The position numbers and the translations under genes are program-made. From Nguyenibacter vanlangensis (GTDB taxonomy: Bacteria; Pseudomonadota; Alphaproteobacteria; Acetobacterales; Acetobacteraceae), in NCBI RefSeq assembly GCF_038719015.1, contig NZ_CP152276.1, positions 2,089,501 through 2,153,500 on the forward strand: DNA of 64,000 nt, in the 5' to 3' direction. A model generated the notes under the pieces. That model was not told where the DNA came from and did not search any database. It saw nothing but the letters and a program-made list of their open reading frames with translations. This document shows positions 17,508-25,285 of this stretch, one piece after another. The first letter of the stretch is position 1. The number at the start of each line of letters is the position of its first letter.

Positions 17508-18875
17508 TCATTGCGGAATACGGCCTGTCCACGGCCTGACACGCCGGCCGGAACCGGGCTGCGCCATCACGGTGTCGCCGTCATAGACCATGCGGCCGCG
17601 CAGGTAGGTCGCGGCGACCTTCCAGTCGATTTCCCGCCCGTCATAGGGGCTCCAGTCCGCGAAGGCGTTCGTGCTTGCCTGGGCGTCGTACGTCCAGCGT
17701 TCACGCTTCATGACCGTGATATCGGCGTCCAGCCCCGGCCGTAGCGCGCCCTTCTGCCCGGAAATCCGGAAAAGACGCGACGGATTGCAGGCCAGAAGAC
17801 GCGGCCCCCAGCTCAGGGACAGGCCCCGCCTGCCCAGCTCCGTCAGGAACAGCGGATAGATCACCTCCAACGATGGCACGCCCGACGCGTTGGCGAGCAT
17901 GTCGTCGTTCAGCTTGCGGTCCAGCGACCACGATACATGGTCGGTCGAGACGATGGTCACGTTCCCTGCGGCCAGGTGGTGCCATAGCCCTTCGACATCG
18001 CGTCGCGGGCGGATGGGCGGATTGACCTTCGCCTTGCCCGCCAGCCGGGCGACGTCGCCTTCCTCGTCCAGCAGCAGGTAATGGATGCAGGCCTCGATGG
18101 TCGTATCCGCGCCCTGCTGGCGATAGGCCGCGCAGAGTTCGTAGCCGCGGGGGATCGAGGCATGCACGACATGCGCCGAACAGCCCGTCGCCACCCCGAT
18201 TTCATAGATCTGGGTGATCGCCAGCGCCTCCGCCAAGGCGGGGCGGGACAGCCCGTGCGCCGACCAGTCGGACAGCCCCTTCTTCTTCACGTCCGCGATC
18301 GCGGACTTGACGTATTCGTCGTCCTCGTTGTGGACGCCGGCGGCCAAGCCGTATTGCGCGATCTCCGCAAAGCATTCGGCCAGCAGGGCGGAGGGAATCC
18401 GCGGGAAACGCTCGGGATGCGTCTCGAAAGTCGAGAATTTGAAACCCACGGCCCCCGCTTGCACCATACCGGCAATATCGCCGGCGCCGACGCGCGGGTC
18501 GATCGTCCCCCATAGGCCGAAATCGGTCCGGACCTGGGCGGCGGCCTCATTCGCCTTCTGCATCAGTCGGTCGGCATTGCAGACCAGGAAGCCGTCGTCA
18601 TAGGGCATGTCCATGATGGTCGTCACGCCGCCCGCCGCCGCCGCGCGCGTGGTCCAGACGAAATCCTCCTGCCCGGCCTGAGTGCGGGAATGGACCTGAG
18701 CGTCGATCCCGCCGGGCAGCAGCAGCGCGTCGCCGTAATCGACCAAGTTGTCGCAGGCGGGCGACGTGCCCTGCCCGATCTGGACGATCCTTTCGTCCGC
18801 GACCGCCACCCAGCCGTCCCCGATAACCGCGCTTTCGGTCACGACCGTACCCTTGAGAACAAAATCGATTTTCAT
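17508..18875 (-). CDS. Cyclic amidohydrolase (allantoinase/dihydropyrimidinase superfamily)
   Basis: 455 residues of the urease-like amidohydrolase superfamily. Visible metal-site residues are GGIDAQVHSRTQ (the first His of HxH is Gln, as in some dihydroorotase-like members), GAVGFKFSTF with the lysine that is carboxylated in the family, GVHNEDDEY, SAHVVHAS, and STDHVSWSL with the final Asp. Substrates of relatives are allantoin, hydantoins, dihydropyrimidines and dihydroorotate; sequence alone does not decide. It lies between the MFS carrier and the PuuE-like gene on the same strand. Confidence 0.85.
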   Translation of the reverse strand: MKIDFVLKGTVVTESAVIGDGWVAVADERIVQIGQGTSPACDNLVDYGDALLLPGGIDAQVHSRTQAGQEDFVWTTRAAAAGGVTTIMDMPYDDGFLVCNADRLMQKANEAAAQVRTDFGLWGTIDPRVGAGDIAGMVQAGAVGFKFSTFETHPERFPRIPSALLAECFAEIAQYGLAAGVHNEDDEYVKSAIADVKKKGLSDWSAHGLSRPALAEALAITQIYEIGVATGCSAHVVHASIPRGYELCAAYRQQGADTTIEACIHYLLLDEEGDVARLAGKAKVNPPIRPRRDVEGLWHHLAAGNVTIVSTDHVSWSLDRKLNDDMLANASGVPSLEVIYPLFLTELGRRGLSLSWGPRLLACNPSRLFRISGQKGALRPGLDADITVMKRERWTYDAQASTNAFADWSPYDGREIDWKVAATYLRGRMVYDGDTVMAQPGSGRRVRPWTGRIPQ

Positions 18876-18952
18876 GCCTTATCTCCATAGTCTCGACAAA
18901 CGCGATCGGACGACCGCTTAATGCGCCGCGTCGTTCCGCCCGTCATGACGCG

Positions 18953-20188
18953 TCATCCGTGTTCGCAGGACACCGCCCCCGTTCCACGCGGGGCCGGCGC
19001 CGCGCCGGGTCGACCGGGCAGGACAAACACGGTCACGACCAGATCGACGACATAGATGAACGCCAGGAATGCCAGCGCGCCGCCGAAGCTCAGTCGCGCG
19101 GCGGCGTACCCGATAACAAGCGGCGCCAGCCCCCCGCACGCCCGGCCGATGCTCCACAATACGCTCTGTGCCGTACTGCGGTTTTCCGAGGGATAATACG
19201 CGCCGACCAGTTCGCCATATCCGCCCATCATCCCGTTGACGAAGATGCCGGCGACGATACCCAGCAGCATAAGCGTCTGGCCGGACTGGACGCATGCGTA
19301 CAGCAGCACGATCATCGCGGCGCCAAGCTGATAGGACACGAAGGCCAGTCTGTAGCCGATCCTCGCCGATAGGCGCCCGAATAACAGGACCCCCACGATC
19401 ATCCCGACGACCATCAGCGCCGCAGCGAATCCCGAATGGATCATGCTGAACCCGCGTTCCTTCGTCAGATAGGAAGGAAGCCAGATCATCAGGCCGTAAT
19501 AACCAAAGTTCTGTATGAAGGCCATCGTGCAGATCGCAACGGAACTGCGTCGCCGGACCGGCGGATACCACAGTCCCTTCACCGGGTTTTCGCCCGCGGG
19601 ACGCAGCGCGCGCGCCGTCCGGAATTCGTCGGAATCCCGCACCCCGCGCCGGATGAAGAACGCCGCCAGCGCCGGCAGTCCCCCCACCACGAAGGCCCCA
19701 CGCCAGCCGACGACCGGCAGAAGCAGCGGCGTCACCAGCGACGCCAGCAACACCCCGATCTGCCAGCTCAAACCCACATAGGACGCGATGCGCGGCCGTT
19801 GCGCGATGGGATACGCCTCGGTCGCCAGCACCACGCCGACGCCGAATTCACAACCCATGCCAAGGCCCGCGCAGAACCTGTAGAACAGAAGATCGTAGAA
19901 CCCCGTTGAAAAAGCGGAAAGGATCGAAAATACAGAAAACACCAAGATCGAAAACGACAAGACCCTGGCCCGGCCGATATAGTCTGCCAGGATACCGAAT
20001 CCAGACCCGCCGATCGCACCGCCTACCAGCGTCCACGTCACCAAGACGCCGCTGTCGGTCGGCGACAACGCCAGGTCGTGCGACAGCGACGGCAGCATGA
20101 AGCTGAGCATCAGCATGTCGAAGCCGTCCAGGGCAAACCCCGCCATCGCCGCGATCAGGGCGCGCCGCGGATTGTCGTTTGCGTTCAT
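18953..20188 (-). CDS. MFS transporter (AAHS-like)
   Basis: 411 residues with about twelve membrane segments. The early motif ALDGFDMLMLSFMLPSL and the loop GILADYIGRARV resemble aromatic-acid:proton symporters and related organic-acid carriers. The start MNANDNPRR is preceded by AAGAGGCATG. It probably imports or exports a polar acid linked to the neighbouring hydrolases. It is the second inner-membrane transport system in this array, in addition to the ABC importer. Confidence 0.87.
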   Translation of the reverse strand: MNANDNPRRALIAAMAGFALDGFDMLMLSFMLPSLSHDLALSPTDSGVLVTWTLVGGAIGGSGFGILADYIGRARVLSFSILVFSVFSILSAFSTGFYDLLFYRFCAGLGMGCEFGVGVVLATEAYPIAQRPRIASYVGLSWQIGVLLASLVTPLLLPVVGWRGAFVVGGLPALAAFFIRRGVRDSDEFRTARALRPAGENPVKGLWYPPVRRRSSVAICTMAFIQNFGYYGLMIWLPSYLTKERGFSMIHSGFAAALMVVGMIVGVLLFGRLSARIGYRLAFVSYQLGAAMIVLLYACVQSGQTLMLLGIVAGIFVNGMMGGYGELVGAYYPSENRSTAQSVLWSIGRACGGLAPLVIGYAAARLSFGGALAFLAFIYVVDLVVTVFVLPGRPGAAPAPRGTGAVSCEHG

Positions 20189-20359
20189 ATGGCATGCCTC
20201 TTTCCAAAGATGACCGTCATGAAGCACCTGTCCGGCACGCGCCGAACGATGCAATATTTGCGCTGGTGATCCGCGCCGGTCGTCGTGGCCTTCATCCGAT
20301 GTCCTCGCCGGTCTCGTGACGGATCGCGTCGGTACGGACGCACGGGACTTTTGTGGGGC

Positions 20360-21130
20360 CTACTGGGCCATCCATCCCCCATCCACCATCAGGTTGTGGC
20401 CCGCGATATAGGTGGCATCGTCACTGGCCAGGAACAGAACCGCGTACGCCACGTCCCGGGGCGTTCCCAGGCGCGGCATCGGGGTACGCCGCCTGGAATA
20501 GTCAAGACACTCGGGATCAACGGCGGCGCCCGTCTTGCCGGTCAGGATCTTGCCCGGCGCCACGGCGTTGCAGACGATGAAGTCCCTTGCGTAATCGGTG
20601 GCGACCTGCCTGGTCATATAGACAAGCCCCGCCTTACTAACGCCATAAGCGAAATCGCGCGGCGCGCCGATCATGCCGTGCTGGGACGTGATGTTGACGA
20701 TCCGCCCCCGGGCGTCGTTCACGATGTCCTGCGTCAGCATCTGGCGCACGGCTTCCCGCAGGCAGAGATAGGCACCCTTCAGGTTGACGTCCATGACACG
20801 GTCCCAGTCTGCCTCGGTCGTCTCCGCCAGGGGCAACCCGCCGCGGACCATCGCGTTGTTGACCAGGATATCGACACGACCGTACCGTGCTACGACCTGA
20901 TGAAACAGCGATCGAACATCAGCTTCTTTCGAAACGTCGGCCCTGACGAACATGGTCTTGTCCGTCAGTCGGCGCAGGACATCGATGACGGGTTCGCCGC
21001 CCTCCACGACGTCTTCGGTAATGTCGGCGGCGATGACGGCCGCGCCCTCCTGGGCGAAAAGCAGGGCGATGGCCCGGCCGATGCCGGAGGACGCTCCCGT
21101 GACGATCGCGATCTTGTCTGGCAGGCGCAT
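20360..21130 (-). CDS. SDR-family NAD(P)-dependent oxidoreductase
   Basis: 256 residues, a complete classical short-chain dehydrogenase: TGASSGIGRA cofactor loop, DVSK, LVNNAMV, ITSQHG with the catalytic Ser, YGVSK with the catalytic Tyr and Lys, and the C-terminal GGWMAQ. The substrate is not predictable. Its start lies nine bases after the ABC ATPase stop, so it is the gene following the importer. A 171-bp gap separates it from the MFS gene. Confidence 0.9.
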   Translation of the reverse strand: MRLPDKIAIVTGASSGIGRAIALLFAQEGAAVIAADITEDVVEGGEPVIDVLRRLTDKTMFVRADVSKEADVRSLFHQVVARYGRVDILVNNAMVRGGLPLAETTEADWDRVMDVNLKGAYLCLREAVRQMLTQDIVNDARGRIVNITSQHGMIGAPRDFAYGVSKAGLVYMTRQVATDYARDFIVCNAVAPGKILTGKTGAAVDPECLDYSRRRTPMPRLGTPRDVAYAVLFLASDDATYIAGHNLMVDGGWMAQ

Positions 21131-21139
21131 GGCGAACCC

Positions 21140-21913
21140 TCAGTGACGGATAATCTGTTGCAGGAAGGCGCGGGTGCGGTCGTGCGCCGGTGCCTGGAAA
21201 AAGACGTCCGGCACGTTCCGTTCCACGATCCGGCCGGCGTCCATGAAAATGACCTCATCCGCGACGCTGCGGGCAAAACCCATTTCATGGGTCACGCAGA
21301 CCATCGTCATGCCGTCCCCGGCCAGACCGACCATGACATCCAGGACCTCCCGCGTCATTTCCGGGTCCAGGGCGGATGTCGGCTCGTCAAAGAGCATGAT
21401 CCTGGGCTCCATGCACAGGGCGCGCGCAATGGCGACGCGCTGCTGCTGCCCGCCTGAAATCGCCAACGGACGCTTGTCCGCATGGGCCGAAAGCTTGACC
21501 CGCTCCAGATAGAACCGGGCCAGGCTTTCGGCCTCGGCCTTCGATTTCCCGCGCACTTTCATCGGCGCGATCATCAGGTTTTCCAGGATGCTAACATGCG
21601 GAAACAGGTTGAAATGCTGGAACACCATCCCGACATCCCGCCGAATCAGGTCCAGCCTTCTGGCTTTCCCGTTGATGGCCAGGCCGTTGATATGCAGTTC
21701 GCCGCCGTCGAATCGTTCCAGTCCGTTCATGCAGCGGATCAGCGTGGACTTCCCCGAGCCCGATGGACCGCAGATGACGACGCGCCTGCCCGGCGCGATC
21801 GAAAGGGTGACATCCTTCAGGACCTGAAAACTGCCGTAATGTTTCTGGAGCGCGCGCACGTCGATGGCGGGGACGCCGTCGGTACGCTTCGGCGCATGAG
21901 TGTTACATGTCAT
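21140..21913 (-). CDS. Polar amino-acid type ABC transporter, ATP-binding protein
   Basis: 257 residues: Walker [11 protein letters not shown]-loop [12 protein letters not shown], signature [15 protein letters not shown], Walker [15 protein letters not shown], and switch [13 protein letters not shown]. This is the GlnQ/HisP type that pairs with two HisM/GlnP-like permeases and a family 3 binding protein, all encoded just upstream. Its ATG overlaps the end of the inserted epimerase gene by eleven bases. Confidence 0.93.
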   Translation of the reverse strand: MTCNTHAPKRTDGVPAIDVRALQKHYGSFQVLKDVTLSIAPGRRVVICGPSGSGKSTLIRCMNGLERFDGGELHINGLAINGKARRLDLIRRDVGMVFQHFNLFPHVSILENLMIAPMKVRGKSKAEAESLARFYLERVKLSAHADKRPLAISGGQQQRVAIARALCMEPRIMLFDEPTSALDPEMTREVLDVMVGLAGDGMTMVCVTHEMGFARSVADEVIFMDAGRIVERNVPDVFFQAPAHDRTRAFLQQIIRH

Positions 21914-22880
21914 CGGGATATTGCTCCAGCCAGCCAAGAAAGTCGGCGACGGCCGCTGTGCCCGCGAATCGCGGTTCATGCCCCGTGTCCCGCACCAGGC
22001 GGTCGATCGAAAGCGGGGCGCGGTCGCGCTGTAGTGCCGAGCGGATATTGCTGTCCTCACCCGGGCCGGCCAGGACGACGGACGCGCCACGCAGGGCGGT
22101 CGCCATGGCGCGTCCCCATTCGACGACGGTGCTGGTGTCGCCGCTTCCTATATTATAGATGTCGTGCGTCAGTCCCGGGGCCAGCGCAAGCGCCGCGATC
22201 CCCGCGCCGGCATCGCGGCTGTACAGCCAGTCTCCCGCCATGGGCCTGTCCAGAACGGCTGGCTTGCCGCGCAGCAGCAGCGCCAGAAGCTGCGCGTGGG
22301 GGCTGAGCATGGGGCGTACCGCCGTGCCATGTTCCCAAGGGCCATAGACCGGCCCGATGCGGGCGACCCGAACATCCAGTCCATAAATTTCCCCGAGCCG
22401 AAGCGCCGTTCTTTCCGCCGCCGCCTTGCTGATGCCGTACAGGGTGGACGGCGCGAGCGGCCGGCTTTCCGGAATCTCTCCTTCTGCCGGATCCACGGGG
22501 CCATAGACCGCCACGCTGCTCGCGATCACGACGCGCTGCAGACCCGGGACGGCCCGCGCCGCCGCCATCAGCGATGCGACGCCCGAGATATTGATCTCGG
22601 TCACGCGCGCCGGCGCGGCCCGTTCCGCGTCCGGATCGGGGGTGACGGCCGCCAGATGGATGACGATATCCGGCCGGCTGGCCCCCAGCGCACGGTCAAG
22701 GTCATATGCCGAACCGATATCGCCCTGGATAAAGCCCATGCCCCGAAAGGGCGCCCTTTCCCCGAACCGTGGCGGAACGGCCGTCGTCGCGAACAGGACC
22801 GGCATATGCCCCTGCGCGAGAAGCGCTTCCGCCACGGCCAGTCCGATGGAGCCGGTGCCGCCTGTCACGAAGATTTTCAA
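21903..22880 (-). CDS. NAD-dependent epimerase/dehydratase family protein
   Basis: 325 residues of the extended SDR class: [17 protein letters not shown], the catalytic YGISK segment, and [10 protein letters not shown] near the substrate side. The start appears to be TTG at 22878-22880, within TTGA where it overlaps the permease stop by four bases, with GGGAGGG upstream. The unusual start was preferred because the Rossmann fold begins exactly there and no ATG is near. The product may be a UDP-sugar-like epimerase or act on the imported compound. Its position inside an ABC importer operon is odd. Confidence 0.85.
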   Translation of the reverse strand: MKIFVTGGTGSIGLAVAEALLAQGHMPVLFATTAVPPRFGERAPFRGMGFIQGDIGSAYDLDRALGASRPDIVIHLAAVTPDPDAERAAPARVTEINISGVASLMAAARAVPGLQRVVIASSVAVYGPVDPAEGEIPESRPLAPSTLYGISKAAAERTALRLGEIYGLDVRVARIGPVYGPWEHGTAVRPMLSPHAQLLALLLRGKPAVLDRPMAGDWLYSRDAGAGIAALALAPGLTHDIYNIGSGDTSTVVEWGRAMATALRGASVVLAGPGEDSNIRSALQRDRAPLSIDRLVRDTGHEPRFAGTAAVADFLGWLEQYPDDM

Positions 22881-23557
22881 ATATCGGCCCTCCCCAACAG
22901 CGCCGCTCGCTCCATGCGCGAGACGAGGTGGGAAAACGGCCATAGCAGGACGAAAAAGATGACACCCACAGCGGTCAGGGGCGTGGGATTGTAGATCTGT
23001 TCCTGCGCGATCTGGGCGGAACGGATCAGTTCCGGAATCGCGACCAGCCCGGCGATCGACGTGGTCTTGACCAGTTCCAGGGCGTTGCTGGCCAACGGCG
23101 CGGCGACCTTGCGCAGGACCTGCGGCAGAATGAGATGGAGTGTGGCCTGCGCGCGACGAAATCCCAGGGCCAAGGCTGCTTCCATCTGCGCCGGCGGCAC
23201 CGATTCGAGCCCGGCGCGGAATATTTCGCTGAAATAGCCGGTATTGTTGAGGACGATCGCAGTCACGACGGCGGAAAAGCCGCCGAGCGTGATCCCCAGA
23301 AACGGCAGGCCATAATAGATCAGGATCAACATCATCAGGACCGGAAAAGCCCTCATCAGGTCGATCAGCACCAGCATCACCCGCCGGACCCTCTGTCCCG
23401 AGAAACTGTAGAAAAGCGCGACGCAGAGCCCGCACAGCACGGCCATCGGCAACGCGGCGGCGGACAGTAGAAGCGTAAGCCGAAGCCCCTGCCACAGCAG
23501 ATACCGGACCGTCGCGAGCGACGAAATATTGAAGAAATCCGTCAGGAACAGGTGCAT
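22877..23557 (-). CDS. ABC amino-acid type permease (second)
   Basis: 226 residues with about five membrane segments, HisM/GlnP type. The EAA loop reads EAALALGFRRAQATLHLILP and contacts the ATPase. The upstream part has LIDLMRAFPVLMMLILIYY. It is paired with the permease encoded 12 bp upstream and coupled by overlap to the epimerase gene. Confidence 0.92.
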   Translation of the reverse strand: MHLFLTDFFNISSLATVRYLLWQGLRLTLLLSAAALPMAVLCGLCVALFYSFSGQRVRRVMLVLIDLMRAFPVLMMLILIYYGLPFLGITLGGFSAVVTAIVLNNTGYFSEIFRAGLESVPPAQMEAALALGFRRAQATLHLILPQVLRKVAAPLASNALELVKTTSIAGLVAIPELIRSAQIAQEQIYNPTPLTAVGVIFFVLLWPFSHLVSRMERAALLGRADI

Positions 23558-23569
23558 TCCGGGTGGTCC

Positions 23570-24235
23570 TTAGCGCGAGAAATGCCGTTCCGTATATCGG
23601 CTGAACATGACAAGCGGAAAGAAGAACAGCAGGTAGAAGCCGGCCGCCAGTGTCAGCGGAGACGCGTTCGCCTTCATCGACATGACGCTTTGCGCGCTGC
23701 CCAGCGTTTCCTGCAGGGAAACCGCGACCCCGAACGCCGTTCCCTTCGTGATGGCGATCGTCCTGTTGGTGACGAGGGGAAGGGCCAGCCGGATCGCCTG
23801 GGGCAGGATGAAGACGAACAAGGCCCGCGGACGCCGGAATCCGAGTGCCAGGGCCGCCTCCCACTGCCCGCGCGGCACGGCGACGATGGAGGTCCAGAAG
23901 ATCTCGGCCGAAAACGCGGCCAGAACCGCAGCGAGGGCCACCACCGTCGAAAAAAGGGCCGACAGGCGAATGCCCGCGTAAGGCAGCCCGAAATAGATGA
24001 AGATCAGGATCACCAACTGCGGCATGGTCCGGAAAATTTCCACATAGACGCGTATCAGTCCGCTCAGGACACGACTGGGCACGCATCGCAGCAGGGCCAG
24101 GCCGAGACCCGTTCCCAGGCCCAGGACGATGATGCACGACGCGGCACGGACCGTCACCCAGAAACCTTGAAGGACCTCCGGAAATGCCGCCCCTATGACC
24201 TGGGCATTGAAATAATTCTCGAGAATCTGATGCAT
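23570..24235 (-). CDS. ABC amino-acid type permease (first)
   Basis: 221 residues with about five membrane segments, HisQ/GlnP type: VYVEIFRTMPQLVILIFIYF and the EAA loop WEAALALGFRRPRALFVFIL. It lies 12 bp before its partner permease and 60 bp after the binding-protein gene. Together the two form the heterodimeric channel of a polar solute importer. Confidence 0.92.
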   Translation of the reverse strand: MHQILENYFNAQVIGAAFPEVLQGFWVTVRAASCIIVLGLGTGLGLALLRCVPSRVLSGLIRVYVEIFRTMPQLVILIFIYFGLPYAGIRLSALFSTVVALAAVLAAFSAEIFWTSIVAVPRGQWEAALALGFRRPRALFVFILPQAIRLALPLVTNRTIAITKGTAFGVAVSLQETLGSAQSVMSMKANASPLTLAAGFYLLFFFPLVMFSRYTERHFSR

Positions 24236-24295
24236 GCATCGTCCGGCGCGGGAAAACGTGTTGATTGCGGTCTGGCCGGATTTCCGACAGACCGT

Positions 24296-25162
24296 TCAAC
24301 GACAATTGAGATCATGCGGCCTGGCGTCGTACCCCGAAAATCCCGGAGGCCCGAAACCCGGATAGATGGTGGTCAGGGGATTGTCCTTTGGAGGAGCCGA
24401 CCCGTACCATCTGGTATAGAGCCTGGCCAGGACGCCCTTCCGTTTCAGGCATTCGATGGCCCGTTCGGCCCGGTCGCGCAGCGCCACGTCGCCTCGGCGG
24501 AAGGCATAGGCGAAATTCCGGCCGTCGAAATCCCTGTAGGCGACTTCGATCAGCGGATTTCTGCTGGCGGCATAAATGGTGGTCGGGATTTCGTTCAGGG
24601 CCGTAAAGGCCCGCCCGGTCAAAACGGCCAGCACGGAATCAGGAAATGTCTCATAACGCTGGACCGTGAAGCCGTATCGGTTCTGGTTCTGTGCCGCCCA
24701 TATGTCGGACAGAGTGCCGCGATTCACCGCCAGAATTTTTCCCCGGAGATCTTCCAGCCCCGCCATCCTTTCCCCCTTGAGCACGATGAAGCCGTTGCCC
24801 GTCGCAAAGATGGGCTCGCTGAATAGCAGCCGCTCGCTACGCTCCCGCGTTATGTTGAGGGGATTAACCGTCATGTCGATCCGGGCGGAGAACAGCGCCG
24901 GGAACAGCCCGGAAAAATTGATATCCTCGATATCGACCGCGCCGTAGCCCATGTCCCGGGCAACCGCGCGGATCAGATCGACCCCGAAGCCTTCCGGACC
25001 GTCGCGCCCCCGGACGATCCACGGTGCCACGCCGAAATCCGACCCGACCGTCAAGGTCCCGGAAGGCGACGACGACGGCGATGGCGCGGCCCCGCGCACC
25101 GTTCCCGAAACCATGACCAGCACCGCAGACAGGACAGCACCGTACAATTTCATCATCTGCAT
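24296..25162 (-). CDS. Periplasmic solute-binding protein, family 3
   Basis: 288 residues. A signal peptide (MQMMKLYGAVLSAVLVMVSG) precedes a two-lobed SBP_bac_3 domain: TLTVGSDFGVAPW, EGFGVDLIRAVARDMGY, IDMTVNPLNITRERS. Family 3 proteins bind amino acids, opines and related zwitterions; the ligand is not identifiable by eye. It directly follows the large inverted repeat that separates it from the TonB receptor gene, and starts the ABC importer set. Confidence 0.9.
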   Translation of the reverse strand: MQMMKLYGAVLSAVLVMVSGTVRGAAPSPSSSPSGTLTVGSDFGVAPWIVRGRDGPEGFGVDLIRAVARDMGYGAVDIEDINFSGLFPALFSARIDMTVNPLNITRERSERLLFSEPIFATGNGFIVLKGERMAGLEDLRGKILAVNRGTLSDIWAAQNQNRYGFTVQRYETFPDSVLAVLTGRAFTALNEIPTTIYAASRNPLIEVAYRDFDGRNFAYAFRRGDVALRDRAERAIECLKRKGVLARLYTRWYGSAPPKDNPLTTIYPGFGPPGFSGYDARPHDLNCR

Positions 25163-25222
25163 GCCCCTGGATCTTCACGGCATATCGCTAATTTCTTTCA
25201 GCGATGCCTTCCGCGCCGGCGT

Positions 25223-25275
25223 GGCCGGCACGTCCCGAACGGCGCGGCGGATAGCATGTTCGGGACGTGCCGGCC
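25223..25275. terminator. Perfect 18-bp inverted repeat between TonB receptor and ABC genes
   Basis: GGCCGGCACGTCCCGAAC (25223-25240) and its exact complement (25258-25275) flank a 17-nt loop. On the minus strand the hairpin forms about ten bases after the receptor stop and 61 bp before the binding-protein ATG. There is no T-run, so it may act as an mRNA 3'-end stabiliser or partial terminator that sets receptor expression apart from the importer. Confidence 0.75.
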
Positions 25276-25285
25276 GGCCCTGGCG

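Noticed and set aside
21903..24305. An 800-codon frame that would fuse the epimerase to upstream sequence
   Set aside because: The upstream part is out-of-frame translation of two permease genes; the Rossmann fold begins at the TTG start.
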